Positions 40,453-47,639 of a stretch of 50,111 nt of DNA are shown in pieces. The stretch's first letter is position 1; each line of letters starts with the position of its first letter. The translations under genes and the position numbers were made by a program. The stretch covers positions 1-50,111 of the forward strand of contig JBGPWL010000028.1 in assembly GCA_041492185.1 (NCBI GenBank), in the 5' to 3' direction. The stretch is from JAOAPY01 sp041492185. GTDB lineage: Bacteria > Acidobacteriota > Blastocatellia > Pyrinomonadales > Pyrinomonadaceae. Below the pieces are notes generated by a model. The model had not been told where the DNA came from. It saw only the letters and a list, made by a program, of their open reading frames with translations, and ran no database searches.

Positions 40453-41322
40453 CTAAATCACAATCGCGATCCACTCGCCATCCTGCATCATCACACAATT
40501 GCCGTCCGCGCCACACTCGCGCAAGCGCTCCACCATCGTGTCCAACTGCGAATCAAGAATGCCCGAAAGAATCAACCGCCCGCAGCTGGCGCCAATCAGC
40601 GCAGGCAACAACGGACTAATCGCGTCCGCAGTCAGATTGGCACAGACGAGATCGGCAGAGGCGATCGTTTCATCTCCAATCGAGCCGACTCGAAAAGCAA
40701 CTTGTTCAGCGACCGCGTTCAGCCTCGCATTCTCGCGCGCGATCTCGATCGCCTCAGCATCAGTGTCGCAGGCTTCAATGCGAGCGGCCGGGAAAAGCTT
40801 AGCCGCCGCGATTGCTAAAATACCCGTGCCCGTTCCCACATCCAGAAAGCTGCCGCCGCGAAAGTATTTTTCGATCGCTTTCAAGCAAAGACGCGTCGTC
40901 TCGTGCGTGCCCGTGCCAAAAGCCATGGCGGGTTCAATGCGAATCACGATGCGTTGATTCGCGCTCTTAATTTCAGTCCACGGCGGCGCAATGATGAAGC
41001 GGCCCACGACGGCCGGCTGCCAATTCTTTTTCCATTCGCCCAGCCAGTCGCGATCTTCAATCTCGCGCAGATTCATCTCATGCACGGACGATGATGGCAA
41101 ACGGTAAATTCGCAGCGCTTCAGACACCTGGCCACGCACCTGCTCCCAGTTCGGCAACGCATCAAAGTATGCGGTCACGTTCATCAATTCGGCATTAGTT
41201 TGATCAGTTTCTGTTCCCAGCGCTCCTGCCTCCATCAAGGCGTACTCAACGGCCTCGCGCGCCGCCGTTTCAATCCCGGCATCAAGCGCGTACCAGCGTT
41301 TAGGGTTCTGTGGTTGAGGCAT
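40453..41322 (-). CDS. prmA: Ribosomal protein L11 methyltransferase
   Basis: Trimethylates ribosomal protein L11. It has 289 residues. The N-terminal substrate domain has WYALDAGIETAAREAVEYAL, and the SAM domain has SFLDVGTGTGILAIAAAKLF, IEACDTDAEAIEIARENA and LVCANLTADAISPLLPAL (the NLxxxxL/NxP-like region of PrmA). FGTGTHETTRLCLKAIEKYF is highly typical. The frame extends upstream into a palindromic repeat; ATG at 41322 is the likely start. It follows era after a 95-base gap filled by that repeat. Confidence 0.92.
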   Translation of the reverse strand: MPQPQNPKRWYALDAGIETAAREAVEYALMEAGALGTETDQTNAELMNVTAYFDALPNWEQVRGQVSEALRIYRLPSSSVHEMNLREIEDRDWLGEWKKNWQPAVVGRFIIAPPWTEIKSANQRIVIRIEPAMAFGTGTHETTRLCLKAIEKYFRGGSFLDVGTGTGILAIAAAKLFPAARIEACDTDAEAIEIARENARLNAVAEQVAFRVGSIGDETIASADLVCANLTADAISPLLPALIGASCGRLILSGILDSQLDTMVERLRECGADGNCVMMQDGEWIAIVI

Positions 41323-41326
41323 TCCG

Positions 41327-41414
41327 ATGTCCGACAAACTTTTTTTGGTTTGTCGCTCGCTTCCGTCATGGGCTCTCTCCGCCAACTGCGACAAACTAAA
41401 AGTTTGTCGGACAT
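41327..41414. repeat. 88-bp inverted repeat, 'ATGTCCGACAAACTTTT' family
   Basis: ATGTCCGACAAACTTTTTTT then GGTTTGTCG (41327-41355) mirrors CGACAAACTAAAAG then TTTGTCGGACAT (41389-41414). Inside each arm AAACTTTT/GTTTGTC forms its own smaller palindrome. It fills almost exactly the gap between the era stop (41417) and the prmA start (41322). Confidence 0.85.
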
Positions 41415-41416
41415 TT

Positions 41417-42343
41417 TCAGGAGCGTCCGCTGATTCCGAGTTCGTCAAGCAGACCCTCGCGGTCGCGCCAAGCCGCTTCGACTTTCACGAATAACTCAAG
41501 ATGGCAGCGATGCCCGAGGAGGTGCTCGATGTCGCGGCGCGCCTGAATGCCGACCTGTTTCAAGCGCGCCGCGCCGTGGCCGATGATGATCTTTTTCTGT
41601 GATGGTCTTTCGACAAAGATCGCGCAGTAGATGCGTGTGAAATCTTCGCGCACCTCTTCCCATTTTTCAGTGACGACCGCGGTGACATAAGGAATCTCCT
41701 CGCCGGTCACCTGCAAAATCTTTTCCCGTACGATCTCAGACGCCAGTACGCGCATCGATTGATCGGTCAACTCGTCTGCTGCAAAAATCGGATCGCCTTC
41801 GGGCAGATGTTTGAGAATCTCGACGGGCAACTCGTCGATCAGATCGCCTTTTAGCGCCGAGACCGGCACAATCTCGCGCCAGTCATACTCGTCGCGGTAC
41901 CACTGCATCAACGGCAACAGTTCCGTCTTGTCCTCCAGCTTATCGATCTTGTTCAGCAACAGCAGGGCGGGCTTTTCAGATTGCTTTACGAGATCGATCA
42001 CAAAGCGATCGCCGTTGCCGGTTGAGACCGAAGCGTCACGAATCAAACAAACAAGATCGACTGCGAGCAGCGCGTCGTGAACCGCGGCCATCATGCGGCG
42101 ATTCAGCGCGTAGCCCGGTTTGTGTACGCCCGGCGTGTCGACCAAAACGATCTGGCCTTCGGGCCGAGTGATGACGCCGCGAATCTTGAAGCGGGTCGTT
42201 TGCGGCTTATCGGAAACGGCGGCGATTTTTTCACCGACGAGACGATTGAGCAAAGTCGACTTGCCCGCATTCGGCCGGCCAATAAGTGCGACGTAGCCGC
42301 TGCGGAAGTCTCGCGGGCTTTCACTCATTTGTTTCGCTATCAT
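41417..42343 (-). CDS. era: GTPase Era
   Basis: A 308-residue GTPase required for 16S rRNA maturation and 30S assembly. G1 is GRPNAGKSTLLNRL, G2 DKPQTTRFKIRG, G3 VDTPGVHKPG, G4 LLLNKIDKLEDK and G5 VPVSALKG. The C-terminal KH domain has ERPSQKKIIIGHGAARLKQV, where IIIGHGAA replaces the more common GKGG. The start is ATG at 42343 or the ATG at 42328 (MSESPRDF). Either way the start overlaps the end of the upstream small gene, so it is translationally tied to it. Confidence 0.95.
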   Translation of the reverse strand: MIAKQMSESPRDFRSGYVALIGRPNAGKSTLLNRLVGEKIAAVSDKPQTTRFKIRGVITRPEGQIVLVDTPGVHKPGYALNRRMMAAVHDALLAVDLVCLIRDASVSTGNGDRFVIDLVKQSEKPALLLLNKIDKLEDKTELLPLMQWYRDEYDWREIVPVSALKGDLIDELPVEILKHLPEGDPIFAADELTDQSMRVLASEIVREKILQVTGEEIPYVTAVVTEKWEEVREDFTRIYCAIFVERPSQKKIIIGHGAARLKQVGIQARRDIEHLLGHRCHLELFVKVEAAWRDREGLLDELGISGRS

Positions 42344-42533
42344 CAGACGAGAGGACTATCTCTTCCGGCGGGACGATGACGACCTTACCGTCTTTCCAGG
42401 TGGCGATGGGATTGCCGAGGCGCTTGTGCATCAACAGCGCATGGTTAACGGCGCGTCGTAGCACCTTCTCGATGTCTTTTGCGTGCTCAGCGACGTAATC
42501 GTTGGTCAGGGTTGGTTTGGCCTGCTCGCTCAT
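42321..42533 (-). CDS. Small protein paired with the zeta-toxin-like kinase
   Basis: A 70-residue protein. EHAKDIEKVLRRAVNHALLM then HKRLGNPIATWKDGKVVIVP is a helical region followed by a short strand segment. I recall this kind of protein beside zeta-like kinases in other phyla, which would make it the likely antitoxin. Its start overlaps the kinase stop (ATGA, 42530-42533) and its end overlaps the era start. The three genes are therefore chained. Confidence 0.65.
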   Translation of the reverse strand: MSEQAKPTLTNDYVAEHAKDIEKVLRRAVNHALLMHKRLGNPIATWKDGKVVIVPPEEIVLSSDDSETNE

Positions 42534-43117
42534 GGCTTTGTCTTAGAAAACCTTGTCCAGGAATCTTGTTCGAGAACCGAGACCGCGCGGTTTCTGCCTC
42601 CTGAAGCTATCGAGACCGGTTCCGTTGAAACTGAATTATCGTACACAGTCCACGCATCAGCCAATGGCTGGTAAAGTCTCCAGAAGTTTTTCAGACCTGC
42701 GGCGTATCTCCTACGCACAACTTGTTCGGCAACGTCATGTCCCCCGGATCTTACGCGCTCACGTACGCGGTGGACCGCAAGCTCAGCACTTCTCAACCAG
42801 AGAAATATTAACTGAAAGTTGTAACCCTCGCGGCGCAAGCTTTCAATCCAGCCCGCATAAGATCGAGCCGAGAGCGTGCTTTCGAACGCGAAGGTCTTCC
42901 TTTGTTCGGCCAGTCCATGCAAACGTTTGAGCATGACTCGACCGGCTTGAAAGGCCACACTTGCCGGATCGAAGCCCGAAAGCCCCAACGCAATCGGATC
43001 GGCATTCACGTATTCAAGCAGTCGGATTGTATCGCGCAAAAAAAAGGGCGCCAGGGTCGTTTTGCCGGCGCCGTTGGGTCCGGCAATTACGATCACGTGT
43101 GGGTTCTTTTCGCTCAT
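42530..43117 (-). CDS. Zeta-toxin-like P-loop kinase
   Basis: A 195-residue kinase. The Walker A motif is VIAGPNGAGKTTLAPFF (10-26). RLLEYVNADPIALGLSGFDP and TFAFESTLSARSYAGWI are the substrate-binding parts of zeta toxins, and LIFLWLRSAELAVHRVRERV, VRRRYAAGLKNFWRLYQPLA and WTVYDNS complete the pattern. Zeta toxins phosphorylate UDP-N-acetylglucosamine; whether this shorter form does is unknown. A frame is open far upstream, but ATG at 43117 begins the conserved MSEKNPHVIVIAG. It heads the zeta, small protein, era cluster. Confidence 0.85.
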   Translation of the reverse strand: MSEKNPHVIVIAGPNGAGKTTLAPFFLRDTIRLLEYVNADPIALGLSGFDPASVAFQAGRVMLKRLHGLAEQRKTFAFESTLSARSYAGWIESLRREGYNFQLIFLWLRSAELAVHRVRERVRSGGHDVAEQVVRRRYAAGLKNFWRLYQPLADAWTVYDNSVSTEPVSIASGGRNRAVSVLEQDSWTRFSKTKP

Positions 43118-43139
43118 AGACGTTGGAAAGATCTCGACC

Positions 43140-43907
43140 TTATCCCTGCGCCACGCGCCACTCATCGCCGCGGCGGTTGATCTCGTCGAGCGCTTGCTGC
43201 AACTCGTCACGCCTGGCTTCCAGTGTTGCTTCGTCCGCATCGTGCGGAACGTAGATCGGTGGTGCAATGTCCACGCGCACGCGCGTGAATGGTTTTGGCA
43301 CCTGAGAGTGGTCCCAACTCTTCTTCGCCGTCCAAAAACTTTTCGCGGTGATCGTGAACGGCAGGATCGGGTGGCCGGTCTTCTTCGCCAGCAGCACCGC
43401 GCCCATCTTCGCGACGTAACGCGGCCCCTTTGGACCATCGATCGTAAACGCTGTCGGACAGCCGGCGCGCATCAGCCTCACCATTTCAACTACTGCCCCC
43501 GTGCCGCCGCGAGTGCTCGATCCGCGCGCCGCGCCGTAGCCAAACCTTTGAATGAATCGCGCGATGTATTCGCCGTCAAAGCTTTGCGAGGTCATGACGA
43601 CGATGCGCCGGTTTCTCCAGAAGTAGGTCGCCAGAAAAACTCGATTGTGCCAGAAAGTGTAAATCGGGATCTGGCCGTCGCTCGATGCTGCTTCCCAGTT
43701 TTCCCAACCTTCGACCTGCCAGCGAACCGTGCGCCCGATCAGTTTGATGAGCAGAAAAAAGATCGCATCGGCGGCGCGGATTATCAGGCGTTCTTTGAAC
43801 GAGTAGGGAGACAAATCGGCAAACGTGTACGCGCGATTAACGTTGGCGCGTGATGAATCTCCAGCGTGTCGCGTCGCGTGTTGACCATGTTCAGCGGAGG
43901 CTTGCAT
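43140..43907 (-). CDS. Lysophospholipid acyltransferase-like protein (DUF374)
   Basis: A 255-residue membrane-associated protein. ERLIIRAADAIFFLLIKLIG is a hydrophobic anchor near the N-terminus. IYTFWHNRVFLATYFWRNRR carries an H(x4-5) block in place of the classical HxxxxD, and FTIDGPKGPRYVAKMGAVLL is the DUF374 signature. This group probably transfers acyl chains to a lipid A-like or lysophospholipid acceptor. ATG at 43907 was chosen over an upstream TTG; no ribosome binding site is clear. It lies 91 bases downstream of the LpxL-like gene and may share its transcript. Confidence 0.82.
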   Translation of the reverse strand: MQASAEHGQHATRHAGDSSRANVNRAYTFADLSPYSFKERLIIRAADAIFFLLIKLIGRTVRWQVEGWENWEAASSDGQIPIYTFWHNRVFLATYFWRNRRIVVMTSQSFDGEYIARFIQRFGYGAARGSSTRGGTGAVVEMVRLMRAGCPTAFTIDGPKGPRYVAKMGAVLLAKKTGHPILPFTITAKSFWTAKKSWDHSQVPKPFTRVRVDIAPPIYVPHDADEATLEARRDELQQALDEINRRGDEWRVAQG

Positions 43908-43998
43908 GAATTTTTCAGAATCCAAAGCGAGTATAACCGAGAAAGGCGGAAGCTCGCGCGTAAGCAAAGGCGCCTAAGCCAAAGTTAACGAGCCCTCC

Positions 43999-44949
43999 CT
44001 AACGGTCGGGCTTCTGCCCCGCTTCCTGATAAAGATCGCGTTCACCGGGTGGTCGCGTCTTCCAGCGCTTGTGAATCCAAAGCCATTGATCTGGATAGAG
44101 ACGAACCAGGCGCTCGATGGCGGCGGCGAATCTCGCGGTGTTGATTTCGATGTCCTGTTTATGATCGCCGGTACGCACCAACTCAACCGGCGAGTCGCCG
44201 TGAAAAAAGTAGCGCCGGCGCGTCTTGTCCCATATGGCAACTGTCGGAATCACGACCGCGTCGGTTTTCAAAGCGAGCGTCGCGATGCCCGCGGTCGTAC
44301 ACGCCAGACGTCCGAAGAACGGCACGAAAACTCCTTCATGAGGTTGCGTGTTAAGGTCCGATAAAATTCCGAGCGTGCCGCCTTCGCGCAAGACTCGCAG
44401 TGCCTGTCTCGCCGCGACTTTCTTGTCGATCGCGCGATTGCCAAAACGCGTCCTTACTTTTTCGATCAGCTCTTCGATGCGCGGATTGTCGATGGGGCGA
44501 ACCAGAAAGCTAATAGGATACTCGAGCGCGGACCAACCAAAACTCAGCAACTCCCACGCGCCGATGTGGCCCGTCAGAAAGATCACGCCGCGATGATTCT
44601 TCTCGGCTTCGCGCAAGTGGGCCAGTCCGACTTGATCGTATTCGACGAGCCGGCGCAACTTTTCCGGCGTCGCGCGCGGAAACTGGCTAAACTCGCCAAG
44701 CAATCGGCCCAGACTGTCAAAACATCCGCGCACCAGCCGCCGCCGTTCCGGCTTACTCATTTCCGGAAACGCGATTTCGAGATTGCGCTCGCCGGTGCGT
44801 CGCAGGTTTCCCGGCAGCCAGTAGGCGATGCGACCCAGCGCGCGACCGAGCATGATTGCCGTCGCGCGCGGCAACAATCCGAGGAATCCAAGAATTGATC
44901 GCGCCAGTGCGTATTCGAGCGTGGTCTGTAGTTTTCCGCGTTTGGCCAT
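43999..44949 (-). CDS. Lipid A biosynthesis acyltransferase (LpxL/HtrB-like)
   Basis: A 316-residue inner-membrane acyltransferase. Near the N-terminus are a hydrophobic segment (SILGFLGLLPRATAIMLG) and RRTGERNLEIAFPEMS, typical of the family. The catalytic HxxxxE is in LTGHIGAWELLSFG. ILSDLNTQPHEGVFVPFFGR and LYPDQWLWIHKRWKTRP are the conserved later blocks. It would add a secondary acyl chain to lipid A. It is adjacent to a DUF374 acyltransferase gene and divergent from the receiver/ATPase gene. ATG at 44949 is the second codon of the open frame, which begins with TTG. Confidence 0.9.
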   Translation of the reverse strand: MAKRGKLQTTLEYALARSILGFLGLLPRATAIMLGRALGRIAYWLPGNLRRTGERNLEIAFPEMSKPERRRLVRGCFDSLGRLLGEFSQFPRATPEKLRRLVEYDQVGLAHLREAEKNHRGVIFLTGHIGAWELLSFGWSALEYPISFLVRPIDNPRIEELIEKVRTRFGNRAIDKKVAARQALRVLREGGTLGILSDLNTQPHEGVFVPFFGRLACTTAGIATLALKTDAVVIPTVAIWDKTRRRYFFHGDSPVELVRTGDHKQDIEINTARFAAAIERLVRLYPDQWLWIHKRWKTRPPGERDLYQEAGQKPDR

Positions 44950-45000
44950 CAAGATCCGAAGGAGCGCGTAGTGTAACGCATCGAAGGGCTAAGTTACATA

Positions 45001-45111
45001 TCCGCAGATTTCGCAGATTACACAGATTAACGACAGAAGAGAACTACTGAGTATTTGATCGCCGTGACCAGCGAGTTAAACCCTATCTGTGTAATCTGCG
45101 AAATCTGTGGA
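45001..45111. repeat. 111-bp inverted repeat, 'TCCGCAGATTTCGCAGATTACACAG' family
   Basis: TCCGCAGATTTCGCAGATTA then CACAGATTA (45001-45029) mirrors ATCTGTGTAATCTGCGAAAT then CTGTGGA (45085-45111). It occupies the middle of the 293-base divergent gap between the LpxL-like gene and the receiver/ATPase gene. Confidence 0.85.
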
Positions 45112-45242
45112 CAATTCTCTAGACTCCAGACGCCAGACTCTCTATTATCTGAAACGCGTCGAGATAGATGATAGTGCAGTGATTGTGGGAAGCGTCTTCG
45201 GCGCTCTCTTCCCTCCTCAGCATTAACTTTGATAGGAGCCTG

Positions 45243-46052
45243 ATGGACAAACGTCGGATCCTCATCGTCGATAACAACGATAGCGTGCGGGTCATGCTCG
45301 AACGGGCCCTTGCGGGTCTGGGCCACGAAGTGGTGACTGCGGGCGGGCGCGACGAGGCTCTGGCGCGCGCAGATCTTGACGGTTTCGATCTGATCATCAG
45401 CGACCTCACCGACGACCCCGACTCAGAAATACAACCAATCAGCGACGTCCAGCGCAAACGCTTGTTCACGCCCCCTCCTGCAAACGGCGCGCGACGGTCG
45501 GCGATCGTGAAAGCATTCAAACTGGGTGCGGCAAACTTTCTACGTTCTCCTTACAACCACGATGAACTGCGTGAAATTGTAGAACAGACGCTCTCATACA
45601 AGAGTAAATGCGTTGACGACCCGCAGCTCGTTTCTCATACGCATGAGATGATCGAGTTTGAGCTACCCAGCGATCTGTCGTTGATGAACGGCGTCCTCCA
45701 GTATTTGCTCGAGCGGGTCTCAAAGCTCGGCATCATCGCGCTTGAACGTTCCAATCTCTTTATTGCTCTCGACGAAGCTTTCGTTAATGCAGTGAAGCAC
45801 GGCAACAAAAACGATCCCGGCAAACTGCTGCGAGTCACCGCGGAACTCTCGGCAAATGAAGCTTGCTTTACTGTCGAAGACGAAGGCGAAGGTTTCAACG
45901 TGCTCGATATTCCGGACCCGCGCGACGAGGCCAATCTGTTCAAGACCTCGGGCCGAGGCGTGCTGCTGATTTACAACATCATGGATGAAGTTGAGTACAA
46001 TGCGCAGGGCAATCGCGTGCGAATGGTGATACGGCCGGAAGGTTTGTCGTAG
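45243..46052 (+). CDS. Receiver domain fused to an anti-sigma-type HATPase
   Basis: A 269-residue two-domain protein. The N-terminal receiver (1-120) has ILIVDNNDSVRVM, with D10 as an acidic-site residue, and the phospho-acceptor D54 in LIISDLTDD. The canonical Lys is replaced: FLRSPYNHDEL has Arg where KPY/KPF is expected. The C-terminal GHKL domain (about 140-265) has an N-box LDEAFVNAVKHGNKND, a G1 box VEDEGEGF and a G2 box TSGRGVLLIYNIMDEV, close to RsbW. It may couple a phosphorelay to an anti-sigma kinase. AGGAG precedes the ATG. Confidence 0.85.
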   Translation: MDKRRILIVDNNDSVRVMLERALAGLGHEVVTAGGRDEALARADLDGFDLIISDLTDDPDSEIQPISDVQRKRLFTPPPANGARRSAIVKAFKLGAANFLRSPYNHDELREIVEQTLSYKSKCVDDPQLVSHTHEMIEFELPSDLSLMNGVLQYLLERVSKLGIIALERSNLFIALDEAFVNAVKHGNKNDPGKLLRVTAELSANEACFTVEDEGEGFNVLDIPDPRDEANLFKTSGRGVLLIYNIMDEVEYNAQGNRVRMVIRPEGLS

Positions 46053-46081
46053 CTGATCACTTCAAAATCAACAGCAAAGGC

Positions 46082-46119
46082 CGACAGGATGTCCGCGCTC
46101 CCGGGGCGCGCTCCCGGGA
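46082..46119. repeat. Partial copy of the 'GCAGGATG-CCGCGCTCCC' repeat
   Basis: CGACAGGATGTCCGCGCTCC matches the right arm of the element at 8267-8370, and CGGGGCGCGCTCCCGGG forms a short extra palindrome. It lies 13 bases before the next start codon. Confidence 0.65.
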
Positions 46120-46131
46120 ATTGAGCAATTG

Positions 46132-47619
46132 ATGGCCGAGCAAATTCGAGTCTCTCGAACAGAGTCGATTCGCAACCTGATTCTGATTTCGCTGACAGCC
46201 GGAATCCCGCGCGTCATTGGCGCGTTTTTTTTGCGGAAGGAACCGTTCGGCGACGCCTACTGCTACATCGAGCAGGCGGCCGTGATGAAGGGCAAGATCG
46301 TCGCCGGCACTTTCTCGATCAACGATCTCTCCGGCTTCTGGCTCCCGCTATATCAATTCGTTTGCGCCCTTATATTTGTGGTGGTCCATCCAGCCGGCTT
46401 TGCCAGCAAGTTAGTCTCCGCCGTCGCCGGCATCGGTGTCTGCATTTTGGTCTACTTGTGCACGCACGTTCTAACCGCCAGCCAGCGGATCTCGCTGGTG
46501 GCTGCTTTGGCGATCGCGCTCAATCCGTTTCACCTCGAGTATTCGGCATCCGCAATGACGGATGTGCCGCACGCGGTTCTGGTCATGGCGTGTATGTACT
46601 TCGTGCTTAAGGAGCGCTGGACACTCGCCGCGTGCCTCGGAGCTGCCGCCGCATTTACTCGACTGGACAGTTGGTTGTTGGTGGCGCTGCTGCCGGCGAT
46701 TCAATTGATGCGGCAACGTAAAGTGCCAATCTTGACTATTCTGATTCTTTCCCTCGCGCCCGCGTTATGGTTATTCATTTGTTGGAAAGCGAGTGGAGAT
46801 GCGCTCTCCTCCTTCCACGCCCACGATCAATACGTGCTCGCACGACTCGCGGCGCATCCTGAACACTATCACCTCTCCCTCAAGCACATGAAGATGGATG
46901 CGTACCGGCTAATCTACTCTGTGAACCTGGCCGTTCTGGTTGGATGCTTCGCCGGACTGTGGTTTGTCTTTCGCGATTGGCGAAAGAGGCTCAACGAGTT
47001 ACTAAGAATTCCTGACCTGCTGGTTTGTCTCTTGTTCTTTTTCGCTTACCTCAGTTTCATCGTGTCGGCTTATCTGACGAAGAACCAAAGCGACATCTGG
47101 GATCGTTATGGCTTGATAATGTTCTCACTTGGTTTGCCTGTGCTCGCTTATTCCGCTCAGCAAATCTTTAGCCAATCGTCGGTTCTGGCGAAAGCAGCGC
47201 TCGGAATCGTGCTTGTGCTTGGATTGGCCCAATATGGAATTCAGGCCGCAGACCTGGCGCACTTTGTGGCGAACAAACCGCGGAATGAAATCATCGCAAA
47301 CTATCTAAGACAACAGTACGCTTCCGATCCCACGATGAAGATCTTCTGCGACTCTCCTGAGGTGCGCGTAATGTCCGGCATTCCGCGGTCTCAGTTTTTC
47401 GAGTCTCGTGACGCCCCGAGAGACAAGCAGGGCTTTTTGGAATTTCTGCGAGCAAAGGGCGTAAAATTCCTGGAGATACCGGAGGAATCTGAAACGTCCA
47501 CTCCCAGCCAGTTGTTTCCGGGTTTGGTCAGGGAATCAGGCGATACGTTGGAAGGAACTATTCCCGCGCCTGACGACAAACGCATCGACAGCCTCTACAA
47601 AGTTAGACCCCAACAATAA
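46132..47619 (+). CDS. Polytopic membrane glycosyltransferase-like protein
   Basis: A 495-residue inner-membrane protein with about ten hydrophobic helices (e.g. LVSAVAGIGVCILVYLCTHV, LLVCLLFFFAYLSFIVSAYL). An early loop has EPFGDAYCY, where GT-C glycosyltransferases of the ArnT/PMT type carry an acidic catalytic residue. ASAMTDVPHAVLVMACMYFV is a further family-like segment. A soluble C-terminal tail of about 110 residues follows (KPRNEIIANYLRQQYASDPT). It probably adds sugars from polyprenyl phosphate to a lipid or protein. The next gene, 20 bases on, is of the same type. Confidence 0.75.
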   Translation: MAEQIRVSRTESIRNLILISLTAGIPRVIGAFFLRKEPFGDAYCYIEQAAVMKGKIVAGTFSINDLSGFWLPLYQFVCALIFVVVHPAGFASKLVSAVAGIGVCILVYLCTHVLTASQRISLVAALAIALNPFHLEYSASAMTDVPHAVLVMACMYFVLKERWTLAACLGAAAAFTRLDSWLLVALLPAIQLMRQRKVPILTILILSLAPALWLFICWKASGDALSSFHAHDQYVLARLAAHPEHYHLSLKHMKMDAYRLIYSVNLAVLVGCFAGLWFVFRDWRKRLNELLRIPDLLVCLLFFFAYLSFIVSAYLTKNQSDIWDRYGLIMFSLGLPVLAYSAQQIFSQSSVLAKAALGIVLVLGLAQYGIQAADLAHFVANKPRNEIIANYLRQQYASDPTMKIFCDSPEVRVMSGIPRSQFFESRDAPRDKQGFLEFLRAKGVKFLEIPEESETSTPSQLFPGLVRESGDTLEGTIPAPDDKRIDSLYKVRPQQ

Positions 47620-47639
47620 TCAATGTCGCCCAGGTAGCT

